Shown: positions 26,055 through 36,025, numbered from the stretch's first letter. The stretch: 64,000 nucleotides of DNA from Christensenellaceae bacterium (GCA_022846035.1 AP025580.1:2704447-2768446); one strand, 5' to 3'. Made by a program: numbers and translations. Notes: generated by a model not told the origin, from the sequence alone.

Positions 26055-27227
26055 ATGCAGCAGTTCAATTATTTCATCCCCACGCGAATTTTGTTTGGCG
26101 CAGGAAAGCTAAATAAACTCTACAAACAAAAGCTTCCGGGCAAGCGCGCTCTTATCGTGACGACAGGCGGAACCTCCGTTGTAAAATACGGTTATTTGGA
26201 CCGGCTTTACGAGCAGCTTGATAAGGCTGGGGTTACTCACATCCTGTATAATAAGATCCTTCCCAATCCCATTAAAGAGCATGTCATGGAAGGCGCGCAG
26301 GCCTGCAAGGAAAATGGCGTCGATTTTGTAATCGGCCTCGGCGGCGGAAGCAGTATCGACGCGGCTAAGGCGATTTCCGTGATGGCGGCAAACGATGGCG
26401 ATTATTGGGACTATGTCGGCGGAGGTTCGGGTAAGGGCCTGCCCGTTCCCAATGACCCGCTTCCGGTAGTGGCGATCACCACCACAGCCGGTACGGGCAC
26501 GGAAGCCGATCCCTGGACAGTTACCACCAAAACGGATACCAACGAAAAAATCGGCTTTGGTTACGACAAAACGTTTCCTGTGCTCGCGGTCGTCGATCCG
26601 GAGCTGATGGTCAGCGTTCCGCCGTACCTGACGGCTTGCCAGGGCTTCGACGCGCTGTTCCACAGCACGGAGGGTTACCTCAATAATACCAGCTACGTGA
26701 TGAGCGACCTTTTTGCCCTCAAATCCATCGAGCTGGTCGGCAAAAGCCTTGCAAGGGCGGTAGCGGACGGCGGGGATATTCAGGCGCGCGAGGACATCGC
26801 GCTGGCCAATACGCTGGCCGGAATGGTGGAATCGACCTCCGGATGTATCTCCGAACACAGTCTCGAGCATGCCCTGAGCGCATTTCATCCGAACCTTGAG
26901 CACGGCGCAGGCCTGATCGCGATCAGTAAGGAATACTATACTTTCCTCGCGCAGACAGGGAAGTGCGAACAGCGTATGATCGACATGGCAAAGGCGCTTG
27001 GCAAGACAAACGCGACCTCCTCTATGGATTTCGTGGATGCATTGGTTGAACTGCAAAAAGCGTGCGGCGTCGATAACATCAAGCTGAGCGAATACGGCGT
27101 CACCGAGGACGAATTCCCCAAATGCGTACAAAACGCGCGGGAGACAATGGGCGGACTGTTTGCGGCCGATCCGGTTGAGTTAAGCGATGAGGATGCGCTT
27201 GCCATCTATCAAAAATCTTTCCGCTAA
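26055..27227 (+). CDS. iron-containing alcohol dehydrogenase
   Basis: A 390-residue group III (iron-type) dehydrogenase that probably reduces aldehydes to alcohols with NAD(P)H. The dinucleotide motif GGGSSID is at residues 96-102. Metal ligands are expected at Asp199 and His203 (FDALFH), His268 or His272 (SEHSLEHALS) and His283 (LEHGAG). AAGGAG precedes the MQQFN start; an earlier in-frame start lies inside the promoter and is excluded. The upstream MerR-type promoter and divergent merR gene point to induction by aldehydes or other electrophiles. A strong terminator follows. Confidence 0.94.
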   Translation: MQQFNYFIPTRILFGAGKLNKLYKQKLPGKRALIVTTGGTSVVKYGYLDRLYEQLDKAGVTHILYNKILPNPIKEHVMEGAQACKENGVDFVIGLGGGSSIDAAKAISVMAANDGDYWDYVGGGSGKGLPVPNDPLPVVAITTTAGTGTEADPWTVTTKTDTNEKIGFGYDKTFPVLAVVDPELMVSVPPYLTACQGFDALFHSTEGYLNNTSYVMSDLFALKSIELVGKSLARAVADGGDIQAREDIALANTLAGMVESTSGCISEHSLEHALSAFHPNLEHGAGLIAISKEYYTFLAQTGKCEQRMIDMAKALGKTNATSSMDFVDALVELQKACGVDNIKLSEYGVTEDEFPKCVQNARETMGGLFAADPVELSDEDALAIYQKSFR

Positions 27228-27237
27228 ACGACAGGAT

Positions 27238-27269
27238 AAAAAGAGGCTCCTTACGGGAGCCTCTTTTTT
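27238..27269 (+). terminator. terminator after alcohol dehydrogenase gene
   Basis: A stem of AAAAGAGGCTCC with GGGAGCCTCTTTT and a 4-base loop is followed by T's. Confidence 0.9.
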
Positions 27270-27380
27270 GCGCCTTGCTTTTAAGTTGTTTTTAAAAAGG
27301 AAAAGTGTTAACATAGCTATAACCGAATGACTTTTGATGTATGCTTAGAAGAACCGGCTATCCCTTAAAGTGAAAAAACT

Positions 27381-29483
27381 ATGAAACAGGAAGAAAGAAC
27401 TGTGTCCGATTTTGCGGCAGACGAATACAGCCTGCTGATGAATTCTTTCGGCGCCAGCGTAAGCAAGCATTTGCTGGACGAGCACTATACCGTCGTCTGG
27501 GCGAACGACCGCTATTACGAGATGTTCGGCTACGCCAAGGAAGAATACGAATCGCTTTTCCATAACCAGTGCGACCTTTACTATAAGGACGATCCGCAGG
27601 ACTGGCAGGATATGGTCGACTACATCACCAAAGCCCTTACGGATGGTGCTACCAGGTACGAATATGTCTGCCGCATGCGCCACCGCAGCGGAAAAAAACT
27701 GTGGATCAAGCTGGTCGGCAACCTGACGGATGAAGTCATTAATGGCTATCCTATTTCCTATTCGGTGATGATGGACATCACCGAGCAGATGCAGCTTCAG
27801 GTCGAACAGACCATTACCTATAACAATTTTCCAGGATTGATCGCCAAATACAAAATAACCGAGGACGGTATTTGGTTTATCAATGCAAACACGAAATATT
27901 TCCAGAAGCTAAAAAGGCATTCCGATTTTTTGCTTACCGACCTTACTCCAAAAAGCGGGCTTGACGCCATCGTACCGCTTTGGCCGGATATTCGCCGGGG
28001 AAAGCCGGTGTCCTTTACCATCTCCCCGCCCGGCATTGACGGAAAGCCTCTTCACATGCGGGTAACGGCCGAGTGTGTGGATTGGGAAAAGGGAGATCCC
28101 ATCTATCTTCTGATTTACGACGACATTACAAAGCTCACCGAGCAAAGAGAGCTTTTGCAGCAAACCAATATCGAGTTGGAGAGGCTCGCTTACGAAGACC
28201 CTGTTACGGGCGGCATGAACCGAACGCGGTTCGATATGGTCGCCGGCGACGCAATCAGCCGTGCCGGCGCGAATTCATACGCGCTCGTATGGCTCAATAT
28301 GCAGAGGTTCAAGCTGATCAACGACATTGCCGGAAACGAGATGGGCGATTCGACCCTGCGCTATGTATATGAAAAAATCAACCTGCATTTGCGCGAGGGT
28401 GAATTCCTCGCGCGTATCACCGCCGATAATTATTCCCTGCTGATCAAGAACGCGGACGACGTCACGCTTCAGACGCGGATAGATAGGATGGTAAAAGAGG
28501 TGAATCGCTTCAACGAGCGGCGCAAGAACCAATATGTCCTTCCTTTTACCGCAGGGATCTACCGTATCGGCGACCCTTCGCTTGAGATCACACAAATCCA
28601 GGACCGCGCGCATGTAGCGCGTAAAGCGATCCGCAAAAAAGAAACGGACAGCTTGTGCAGCTTCCGCTTCTACAGCGAAGCCGACCGCAAAAAACTGGTC
28701 ATTGAAAAGAACATAGAAAACAAGATGCATACCGCGCTTCAAAATCATGAATTTGAAGTATATTTGCAGCCGAAATTCTCCCTTAAGGATAACCGGATTT
28801 CCGGAGCCGAGGCGCTTGTGCGCTGGAACGATCCCCAAAGCGGCTTAGTGCCGCCAAATGAATTTATTCCCACCTTTGAGAAAAACGGCTTCATTATCCT
28901 GCTTGACCGCTATATGATGGAAAGCGTATGCGCGCTTTTGCGGTTGTGGCTTTCTAAGGGCCTTAAGCCCATCCCCATTTCGGTCAATGTTTCCCGCGCC
29001 CATTTCGCGATGCCGGAATTTATCGATACCTATGCCGGAATTTGTAAAAAATACGGGGTTCCGGCGGACCTGATTGAAATTGAAGTGACAGAAACCATCG
29101 TTTTTGAAGATCCGGAAGCATTTTCGAAAATTGTTACGCAAATCCACGAACAGGGATTTTTGTGCTCCATGGACGATTTTGGCAGCGGCTACTCCTCCCT
29201 CAACGTCTTAAAGGATATTGAGGTGGATACGCTGAAGCTGGACCGTGCCTTTTTCAGCTCCGGACAAATGGACAATCCCCGTGAACGGAATGTCATCACC
29301 GCCGTGGTGGATCTCGCGAAAAATCTTGAGATAGGCTCCGTCGCCGAGGGCGTGGAAACCACAGCGCAGGCTGATTTCCTGCGGGACATCGGATGCGACA
29401 TGATCCAGGGCTTCGTATTCTCGCGCCCATTGCCCGTGAATGCGTTTGAAAAGGAGGCATTCGGCTGCGTCATATCAGCCTGA
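27381..29483 (+). CDS. PAS-GGDEF(degenerate)-EAL c-di-GMP phosphodiesterase
   Basis: A 700-residue cytoplasmic protein with one clear N-terminal PAS domain (residues 20-135) and a second PAS-like segment (about 145-255). A GGDEF domain (265-430) has lost its signature and reads RITADNY at the active site (347-351). The EAL domain (450-690) keeps EAL at 477-479 (GAEALVRW), NVSRAHF, EVTET, DDFGSGYSS, LKLDRAF and EGVET, the residues for metal binding and catalysis, so it should hydrolyse c-di-GMP. The degenerate GGDEF may bind GTP as a regulator. No strong ribosome binding site is visible before the ATG. It is convergent with a diguanylate cyclase gene. Confidence 0.93.
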   Translation: MKQEERTVSDFAADEYSLLMNSFGASVSKHLLDEHYTVVWANDRYYEMFGYAKEEYESLFHNQCDLYYKDDPQDWQDMVDYITKALTDGATRYEYVCRMRHRSGKKLWIKLVGNLTDEVINGYPISYSVMMDITEQMQLQVEQTITYNNFPGLIAKYKITEDGIWFINANTKYFQKLKRHSDFLLTDLTPKSGLDAIVPLWPDIRRGKPVSFTISPPGIDGKPLHMRVTAECVDWEKGDPIYLLIYDDITKLTEQRELLQQTNIELERLAYEDPVTGGMNRTRFDMVAGDAISRAGANSYALVWLNMQRFKLINDIAGNEMGDSTLRYVYEKINLHLREGEFLARITADNYSLLIKNADDVTLQTRIDRMVKEVNRFNERRKNQYVLPFTAGIYRIGDPSLEITQIQDRAHVARKAIRKKETDSLCSFRFYSEADRKKLVIEKNIENKMHTALQNHEFEVYLQPKFSLKDNRISGAEALVRWNDPQSGLVPPNEFIPTFEKNGFIILLDRYMMESVCALLRLWLSKGLKPIPISVNVSRAHFAMPEFIDTYAGICKKYGVPADLIEIEVTETIVFEDPEAFSKIVTQIHEQGFLCSMDDFGSGYSSLNVLKDIEVDTLKLDRAFFSSGQMDNPRERNVITAVVDLAKNLEIGSVAEGVETTAQADFLRDIGCDMIQGFVFSRPLPVNAFEKEAFGCVISA

Positions 29484-29484
29484 C

Positions 29485-30645
29485 CTATCCTTGCGTTTTC
29501 TTTTTCATTTTTTTCATATGGTACATGGCCTGATCCGCCCTGTTCATGACATCTATAAGGCTTACATCGCTTTCCGGCCGGAAAACCGCGCACCCAACGG
29601 ATAACCTTACAAGGGCGCCGTTTTTTGTTTTGCAATCCGCAGACGCCTCCTCGATCGACTCCGCAAGCGCATCCAGCCCTGCAAAATTGCGTCCGCGCAC
29701 AAAGGCGGCAAACTCGTCCCCTCCAATGCGGTAAAGGACGTCCGGCGGACGGATAAAGCGCTGTAAAAGTCTGCTCCCCTCGCGGATATATTCGTCTCCC
29801 GCGGCGTGACCCAGCGAATCGTTTATCTGCTTGAGGCCGTCAAGATCTATGACGATAAAGCCGATCCCTTCTTTATTCGGCAGCGCTTCTAAGTTGTGCA
29901 GCATAACGTCGAACGAATTCCTGTTGTTGAGTCCCGTGAGCATATCTGTATTGGCAAAGTCACGGTAAGCGGGATTTGAAATCCGTTTGAAGAGGATGGC
30001 CGCGATAATACCGGAAACGACGCAGCATACTATTATGATGATAGGCGTCGCCAGCTTAAGCCAACGGAACGTCTGGTATTGGTGCTCCGCGTCAAACTCG
30101 ATCCCTACAACGCCGGAAACGCTGTCGTCGCCGCTGCCCGCGTGGATGGGGAAGTACGAAATAAAGATATTTCCCCACGACGTATCTTTGATTTGCTCGG
30201 GCAGTACGATTTCGCCGCGGTACGCCCTCTCAATGTCAGGAATAATCTCGGGTTCGATCAGGTCTCCCACGTTGCGAAAGTCTTCGCTTTCCGAGGGCAG
30301 GCCGTCCACCAAGTAAATGTATTCGCCCAAATCGTTTCGTTTCGCGGTATAAAGATACCGTACGCCTGCAGCAGATTTGATATTCTTGAACATCTTCTTC
30401 ATTTCACGATATTCTTCGCTTTGCATATCGCTTTTGGCATTAAGGCTGCGGAAGCTTTCCTGGTCAAGGTTGTCCTCCAGATAATCATAGATGCCCAGCG
30501 CCCTGTCCTGCAGGCTGTCGATCATATCCTTGTACGAAAGCGTATAGTTGATAGAAAATATCAGAACGCAGGAAAGCACCACCATAACGGCGGTCAGGAT
30601 AAACGCCTGTATATCGACGCGGCTTAACTTTTTCTGCTTTTTCAT
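29485..30645 (-). CDS. membrane diguanylate cyclase (GGDEF)
   Basis: A 386-residue protein with a transmembrane helix near 13-33, an extracellular sensor domain (about 40-195) and a second span near 199-218. A GGDEF domain has an exact RIGGDEF (308-312), so it should make c-di-GMP from two GTP. An inhibitory I-site (R299-P-P-D302) lies five residues before GGDEF, so product inhibition is likely. A TATACT-type promoter lies upstream. The gene ends one base from the convergent phosphodiesterase, giving a cyclase/phosphodiesterase pair at one locus. The extracellular ligand is unknown. Confidence 0.94.
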   Translation of the reverse strand: MKKQKKLSRVDIQAFILTAVMVVLSCVLIFSINYTLSYKDMIDSLQDRALGIYDYLEDNLDQESFRSLNAKSDMQSEEYREMKKMFKNIKSAAGVRYLYTAKRNDLGEYIYLVDGLPSESEDFRNVGDLIEPEIIPDIERAYRGEIVLPEQIKDTSWGNIFISYFPIHAGSGDDSVSGVVGIEFDAEHQYQTFRWLKLATPIIIIVCCVVSGIIAAILFKRISNPAYRDFANTDMLTGLNNRNSFDVMLHNLEALPNKEGIGFIVIDLDGLKQINDSLGHAAGDEYIREGSRLLQRFIRPPDVLYRIGGDEFAAFVRGRNFAGLDALAESIEEASADCKTKNGALVRLSVGCAVFRPESDVSLIDVMNRADQAMYHMKKMKKKTQG

Positions 30646-30796
30646 CGCTCTTACTGCCCGTCCTTCCTCTGAAATGCCAGCCTTTCAAAGTCGTTCACGG
30701 GAACCGGCTTGGATCAAATAAATACAATCTCTATATAGTATAGTGTTATTTTACCCGACTTCCCCTGCAGATTCAACCAAATCGGCTTTCCTATAA

Positions 30797-30840
30797 GAAA
30801 AAGGCTGTACCGGCATGATATGTCGGTACAGCCTTTTTCT
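30797..30840. terminator. terminator after pepF
   Basis: A long stem (GAAAAAGGCTGTACCG with CGGTACAGCCTTTTTC) around a short loop has T-runs on either side. On the minus strand it follows pepF. Confidence 0.9.
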
Positions 30841-30863
30841 TTCAATTCGGATTCGTCCGTTTT

Positions 30864-32741
30864 TCAGATTGTCTGCTCAAACTCCGTGAGCGCCTTATCA
30901 AACTCCTGCATACACACGTCCACCGGACCGCCGCTTGCAAGATCCACATGCGCAATCTTGAGAAGTTCCAAAGGATGATCGCTTCCACCCGAGGAGAGGA
31001 AACGGATATAGTCGCGCACCGCGTTTTTCTTGCCGGAAAGAATATCCGAGGCAATCTGCACCGCGCACGAGAAGCCCGTCGCATATTTATAGACATAAAA
31101 CGCGTTATAAAAATGCGGGATACGCGACCACTCATAGGAAATGATGTCGTCACGCTGCATTTGCGGCCCGTAATAAAGCGCGTTCAGGTCGCCGTACATC
31201 CGGCACAGCACCTCATGCGTGAGTGCCTGGCCCTGCTCCACCGCGCTGTGCGTCATCTTTTCAAACTCCGCGAACATAGTCTGGCGCACTACCGTAGTGC
31301 GGAACTGGTCCAGATAGTGGTTGAGCACATATTTGCGCGCCTGCTTATCCGTGATCGTATCCAGCAGGTGGTGCGTGAGCAATATCTCGTTGACCGTGCT
31401 CGCTACTTCCGCAACAAATATTTCGTAACCCGCCTTTGCTTCGCTCTGGTATTTGTTGGAATGATAGGTATGCATCGCGTGTCCCAGTTCATGCGCGATG
31501 GTAAACACGCTGTCAAGGTCGCCCCGATGATTCAAAAGCACATACGGATGTACGCCATAAACGCCCCACGAATAAGCGCCGCTCGTTTTCCCCGGCGTTT
31601 CGTATACGTCGATCCAGCCATTATCCTGTGCTTCCTGCAATAACGTGGCGTATTCGTCGCCCAAAACGGCAAGCCCCCGCTTTACCATATCCATGGACTG
31701 CTCGTAAGAGTATTCGCCGTGCGTTTCTTCTGCAAGCGGCGTATAAATATCGTACATATAGAGTTCGTCCAATTTGAGCGCCTTTTTGCGCACGTCCACA
31801 TAGCGATACATAGTGGGCAGGTTTTTGTGGATGGTTTCGATCAAGTTGTCGTAAAGCGCGACCGGCACATTATCCGAAAACAACGATTTTTCCAGTGCGC
31901 TGCCGTATTTACGCGCCTTTGCATAAAACACGTCCTTTTTCACGCTTGCAGAATAAGCCGCGCTGATGGTGTTGATCATATCCTGATAGGATTTGTAATA
32001 CGTTTTATAGGTATTCTTACGCACTTCGCGGTCCGGACTCTGCATCATCACAATGTATTTCCCATGCGAAAGCTGCACCCTTTTACCGTCGGAATCTTTC
32101 ACGCTGCCGAACTTGAGGTCCGCGTTGTCGATCATCGTAAAAATGTCCTTGGGCGCGCCCGCAATATCCGCGCTCATGGAAAGCAGCTTTTCTTCCTTTT
32201 CCGAAAGCACGTGCTTTTTGCTGCGTATGAGCTCCCTTAACATAAAATCGTAATCGGCAAGCTTATCGTTGCCTTTTATATTGTGGTCGCACTTCTTGCA
32301 ATGGCCGCCCTTTTTGCACGTCTTGGAATCGCGTCCGTGCTTACAGTGGTCTTTCGCGCTCTTGATATATTCTTCGAGCACCCCTGGCTTTAAGGCCAGC
32401 AAAGCGGGATTCACAAACGAAAGCGCGCTCCCGAGGCGGACATTTATGTCCATCGCGCGCGCGGTCATCGCCTGGTATGTTGTGTTGGCGTTATTTTCAT
32501 CGCGGCGCATGCGCGCATATACGAACAGTTTCCCCGCGATATGCTCCATCTTTTCCATAGACCGAAGCGCTTTCGCAAGGCTTTTTGCATCCTTGGTCAG
32601 CGTCTTTTCAATCTCCGGAATTTTTTTCATCGCCCGCTCCAGGGCGGCATAATCCTCTTCCCATGCCGTATCGGTCGGATAAATATCCTCTAATACCCAT
32701 TTGTATTTCTTGTCGATTTGATCTCTTATTTTCTCTTCCAT
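30864..32741 (-). CDS. pepF: oligoendopeptidase F with Cys/His-rich insert
   Basis: An M3-family zinc metallopeptidase of 625 residues that cleaves short peptides in the cytoplasm. The zinc motif HELGH is at residues 417-421 (HELGHAMHTYHSNK), with the downstream glutamate in EIFVAEVASTVNE. An unusual insert at about residues 127-158 has the pattern C-x-H-x6-C-x4-H-C-x2-C-x-H in a Lys/Gly-rich stretch, at a place where PepF normally has a simple linker before the LIRSKKHVLS segment. This may bind zinc. GGAG precedes the ATG, the terminator follows, and the DUF711 gene lies upstream on the same strand. Confidence 0.96.
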   Translation of the reverse strand: MEEKIRDQIDKKYKWVLEDIYPTDTAWEEDYAALERAMKKIPEIEKTLTKDAKSLAKALRSMEKMEHIAGKLFVYARMRRDENNANTTYQAMTARAMDINVRLGSALSFVNPALLALKPGVLEEYIKSAKDHCKHGRDSKTCKKGGHCKKCDHNIKGNDKLADYDFMLRELIRSKKHVLSEKEEKLLSMSADIAGAPKDIFTMIDNADLKFGSVKDSDGKRVQLSHGKYIVMMQSPDREVRKNTYKTYYKSYQDMINTISAAYSASVKKDVFYAKARKYGSALEKSLFSDNVPVALYDNLIETIHKNLPTMYRYVDVRKKALKLDELYMYDIYTPLAEETHGEYSYEQSMDMVKRGLAVLGDEYATLLQEAQDNGWIDVYETPGKTSGAYSWGVYGVHPYVLLNHRGDLDSVFTIAHELGHAMHTYHSNKYQSEAKAGYEIFVAEVASTVNEILLTHHLLDTITDKQARKYVLNHYLDQFRTTVVRQTMFAEFEKMTHSAVEQGQALTHEVLCRMYGDLNALYYGPQMQRDDIISYEWSRIPHFYNAFYVYKYATGFSCAVQIASDILSGKKNAVRDYIRFLSSGGSDHPLELLKIAHVDLASGGPVDVCMQEFDKALTEFEQTI

Positions 32742-32794
32742 TTTTCTTATCTCCTTTTTCTGAGATAATGATACCCTTTTTTCCCTGCTTTATG

Positions 32795-34147
32795 CTAATT
32801 TCTTTGCGCATGCAGCGGCGCAGGAAGTCTTCCGCCGCGCGCAATAAACGCTTTGGGGGAATTGGCGTTATACGGCATAATCGGCGCGCGTCCCAAAAGA
32901 CCGCCAAAGTTTACGGATTCGCCCACTTTCTTTCCCGGAACCGGAATCAGACGCACTGCCGTCGTCTTGGTATTCACCATGCCGATCGCCGCTTCATCCG
33001 CGATGATCGCCGCAATCACATAATCCGGCGTGTCGCCGGGCAGCGCGATCATATCCAGCCCCACCGAACATACGCACGTCATCGCTTCCAGCTTGGAAAG
33101 TGTAAGAGCGCCCGTTTCCACCGCGTGGATCATACCCGCGTCCTCACTTACGGGAATGAATGCGCCCGAAAGCCCGCCTACATGTGAGGAGGCCATGATA
33201 CCGCCCTTTTTGACCGCGTCGTTCAAAAGGGCAAGCGCGGCTGTTGTTCCGTGCGCGCCGCAGGTTTCCAAGCCCATTTCTTCCAGAATATAGGCCACGC
33301 TGTCGCCGATGGCCGGCGTCGGCGCAAGCGACAAATCGACGATACCGAAAGGCACGCCCAGCCTGCGGCTTGCTTCGCGCGCAACAAGCTGCCCCATACG
33401 CGTGATATTGAAAGCCGTACGTTTGATCGTATCCGCGATCTCATCTATGGGCTGTCCTTTTTTATTTTCCAGCGCGACTTTCACAACACCCGGGCCGGAT
33501 ACGCCTACGTTGATCACGCAGTCTCCCTCACCCGTCCCGTGAAACGCGCCCGCCATAAACGGATTATCCTCTACCGCATTTGCGAATACAACCAGTTTGG
33601 CCGCGCCCAGCCCGTCCTTGCTCGCCGTTAGCTCCGCGCTCTTTTTGATGACGCGCCCCATGTGCGCCACCTCGTCCATATTGATACCTGCGCGCGTGGT
33701 GCCGATATTCACGGAAGAACACACCAAATCCGTCTGCGCCAGCGCGTCCGGTATCGTATCGATAAAGTCCTTTTCCGCTTGCGTCGCCGCTTTTTGCACA
33801 AACGCGGAATATCCGCCGATAAAATCGACGCCCACCTCTTTTGCGGCCTTGTCCATCGCTTTTGCAAACAGGATATACTCCCCGCAGCCCTGCGAAATCA
33901 GCGATATAGGCGTCACAGAAATCCTCTTGTTGACGATCGGGATACCGAATTCGCTTTCGATCGCCTCTCCGGTGGGCACCAGATATTTGGCCTGCCGCAC
34001 GATCTTCTCATATACGCGCTGCGCGCATACCTGCGGGTCTTCCGAAACGCAGCTCAAAAGCGATATGCCCATCGTGATGGTACGAATATCCAAATTCTGC
34101 TTGGAGATCATGTCTATTGTTTTTAGTATGTCTTTTTGATTCAGCAT
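32795..34147 (-). CDS. DUF711/PFL family protein (UPF0210)
   Basis: A 450-residue member of the PFL-like (DUF711, UPF0210) family, whose members share a glycyl-radical-enzyme-like fold but lack the radical site. Typical segments are [15 protein letters not shown] at the N-terminus, [32 protein letters not shown], and [17 protein letters not shown] text near the C-terminus. The role is unknown. It is nearly always paired with the ACT protein encoded just upstream, here with a 15-base gap, so a shared operon and a regulatory link are likely. Confidence 0.9.
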   Translation of the reverse strand: MLNQKDILKTIDMISKQNLDIRTITMGISLLSCVSEDPQVCAQRVYEKIVRQAKYLVPTGEAIESEFGIPIVNKRISVTPISLISQGCGEYILFAKAMDKAAKEVGVDFIGGYSAFVQKAATQAEKDFIDTIPDALAQTDLVCSSVNIGTTRAGINMDEVAHMGRVIKKSAELTASKDGLGAAKLVVFANAVEDNPFMAGAFHGTGEGDCVINVGVSGPGVVKVALENKKGQPIDEIADTIKRTAFNITRMGQLVAREASRRLGVPFGIVDLSLAPTPAIGDSVAYILEEMGLETCGAHGTTAALALLNDAVKKGGIMASSHVGGLSGAFIPVSEDAGMIHAVETGALTLSKLEAMTCVCSVGLDMIALPGDTPDYVIAAIIADEAAIGMVNTKTTAVRLIPVPGKKVGESVNFGGLLGRAPIMPYNANSPKAFIARGGRLPAPLHAQRN

Positions 34148-34162
34148 AATGCGTCCCGCCTT

Positions 34163-34435
34163 TTATATTCTGTGCATACTGTTGAAAATCTCTTCGCGCA
34201 TCAGCCGGATCTCCATGCCGATTTCCCCGCCCGTTTGAGCGAGCTTTTCCTTGAGCTGCTCAAAAGATGCGTTTAAGGCAGAAAGATCGATGAGCATGGT
34301 CATGGCAAAATATTCGTCGCGCAGGACCGTCTGCGTGATGTCGAGGATATTTGCATTCACTTCGTATAATGTGTTCGACACTTTGGCAATAATGCCCGGC
34401 TTGTCGTGGCCGAGGACGCTTACGATCGCTCTCAT
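34163..34435 (-). CDS. ACT domain protein (UPF0237)
   Basis: A 90-residue protein that is a single ACT-type regulatory domain: MRAIVSVLGHDKPGIIAKVSNTLYE at the start and ANILDITQTVLRDEYFAMTMLIDL in the middle. ACT domains bind amino acids or related small ligands and act as sensors. The UPF0237 family is encoded directly before DUF711 proteins in many Firmicutes and probably forms a functional unit with them. A GGAGAG ribosome binding site precedes the ATG. The ligand is unknown. Confidence 0.9.
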   Translation of the reverse strand: MRAIVSVLGHDKPGIIAKVSNTLYEVNANILDITQTVLRDEYFAMTMLIDLSALNASFEQLKEKLAQTGGEIGMEIRLMREEIFNSMHRI

Positions 34436-34466
34436 AACTTATGACTCTCCTTTTTATGCTTCAAAC

Positions 34467-35384
34467 TTAACCCCGTTCTTTTTGCGGGTATTTTTTCTCA
34501 TATTCATATTTGGCATTCTGGTAAGTATGGTAAGTAAACGCATACCAGAACGGAAAAATCAGGGTGATCACCACAATGGCCGCGAGCGCCAGAAGAATGA
34601 CAAATACCATCAGCGGATCCTGCAGCGCGAGCATGGGATCCACCAGATACAATTCGTAAAGCTGCTTGAACGGAAGCTGCGAAAGCCAGTTGACGACCAC
34701 GCCGCCCAGCGCCACGATAACCGCCGCCGTCAGGATACGCGTAAAGTTACTCCAGAAGTTTCCCAAAAACGCATACCGGTACGACGTGAACACCGCCCGA
34801 AAACCGCCCTTTTCCTGCACCGCCACCGTGTACGGTACAAATACGATACCAAACACCATAAAAAGCGCGAGCAATAGGATCAAAACAAGGACCACCGTTT
34901 CTCCCGTCGAGAGGGCCTGCGTCAGCACGCCGTCTACAAACGCGCCGCTGCCGATCACGCACACCGCCAGCACAACCACCGGAATCAGCAACGCAATGAT
35001 CGCCAGATACGCACGCAGCATACCGGTATACCGCTTCTTTGCGTGCGCCGCCGCGTCTTTAAAGGTTACCTCTTTTTCGTGATAATCGCTGTCGATCACA
35101 TACACTACATTGGAAACCATGAGCGGCGATACGAAAACCGCCACGCAAAGAACGATCCCCAGCACGCAAAGCACAGAGGACAGGCTGCTTCCCCCCGTCT
35201 GCGAAAGCGTCAGCAGCAGGCTGCGCGCCACGGATACCGTGCCCGGCATCGTGAAAAACATAAGCGGCACAAGCAGCACAAGCTGAAAAAGCAAAAGGGG
35301 AACGAACAGCTTAGAGAAATTTTTCTTGTAGGCGTATGCAGAGCGTTTAAACATCTGCAGAAAACCCATTGGCAACTTACTCAT
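34467..35384 (-). CDS. uncharacterised six-span membrane protein
   Basis: A 305-residue protein with about six membrane segments: near 25-45, 72-92, 117-140, 160-185, 214-233 and 258-280. The tail is cytoplasmic and basic. I do not recognise a specific family, although the layout and the FPFWYAFTYHTYQNAKYEYEKKY ending resemble broad uncharacterised Clostridia membrane families. It is followed by the ACT gene after 31 bases, so co-transcription is possible, and is preceded by the LOG-family gene on the same strand. No catalytic or transport motif is visible. Confidence 0.7.
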   Translation of the reverse strand: MSKLPMGFLQMFKRSAYAYKKNFSKLFVPLLLFQLVLLVPLMFFTMPGTVSVARSLLLTLSQTGGSSLSSVLCVLGIVLCVAVFVSPLMVSNVVYVIDSDYHEKEVTFKDAAAHAKKRYTGMLRAYLAIIALLIPVVVLAVCVIGSGAFVDGVLTQALSTGETVVLVLILLLALFMVFGIVFVPYTVAVQEKGGFRAVFTSYRYAFLGNFWSNFTRILTAAVIVALGGVVVNWLSQLPFKQLYELYLVDPMLALQDPLMVFVILLALAAIVVITLIFPFWYAFTYHTYQNAKYEYEKKYPQKERG

Positions 35385-35418
35385 TTTTCACCTTCACACC
35401 GCCTGGTTCCCTGCCGTT

Positions 35419-36003
35419 TTACGGCGCGTCAGGCGTGAACCATTTACTCCCCATCGACTGGTAGCGGTAATTTTTGATTGCTTCTATCGCCTGCTGCGGC
35501 GTATTTACTACCTCGTAAACGCTGAGCGCCTCTTCTTTGGCAAATCTCTGCGCCACACATTTTTCGAACATGGCGATCATCTCGTCAAAAAAACCGTTTG
35601 TATTGAGGATCACGATCGCCTTTTCATGCCGCTTCAATTGCTTTAAGGTGACGACCTCGCACAGCTCCTCGAACGTGCCGAAGCCGCCCGCCGTCACAAC
35701 AAAAGCGTCGGCCATTTCTTCCATCACAAATTTACGCTCCCGCATGGACGGCGAAACGATCAGCTCGTCGCACTTTTCGAACGGGATTCCCGGCAGGTTC
35801 ATAAATTCGGGAATCACGCCCGTCATTTTTCCGCCGCCCGCTTTAACGCCGCGCGCCGCATGGCCCATCATGCCCATATCGCCCGCGCCAAAAACCATTT
35901 CCCAGCCGTTTTCGGCGATCAGCTTTCCCAACGCAAACGCGTCGTCAAAATAAGACTGCTCCAATACGGAAGAAGAGGAGCCAAATACGCATATCTTTTT
36001 CAT
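35419..36003 (-). CDS. LOG family Rossmann protein (TIGR00730)
   Basis: A 194-residue lysine-decarboxylase-like fold protein. It resembles cytokinin-activating LOG enzymes, which release a base from a nucleotide 5'-monophosphate. The glycine-rich nucleotide motif is TAGGFGTFEEL at about residues 104-114, close to the PGGxGTxxE consensus with A in place of P. The second motif SMRERKFVMEEMADAFVV supplies the usual arginine. CVFGSSSS at the start is typical. The physiological substrate in bacteria is uncertain. It sits between QueT and the six-span protein gene on the same strand. Confidence 0.88.
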   Translation of the reverse strand: MKKICVFGSSSSVLEQSYFDDAFALGKLIAENGWEMVFGAGDMGMMGHAARGVKAGGGKMTGVIPEFMNLPGIPFEKCDELIVSPSMRERKFVMEEMADAFVVTAGGFGTFEELCEVVTLKQLKRHEKAIVILNTNGFFDEMIAMFEKCVAQRFAKEEALSVYEVVNTPQQAIEAIKNYRYQSMGSKWFTPDAP

Positions 36004-36025
36004 TGTTACACGCTTTCCCTTCGCA

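Noticed and set aside
26109..27131. Antisense open frame (340 codons) opposite the alcohol dehydrogenase
   Set aside because: It lacks a start signal and domain; it is opposite a strongly supported gene.
27270..27380. c-di-GMP riboswitch upstream of the phosphodiesterase gene
   Set aside because: No GEMM-I or GEMM-II core was found; likewise none upstream of the cyclase gene.
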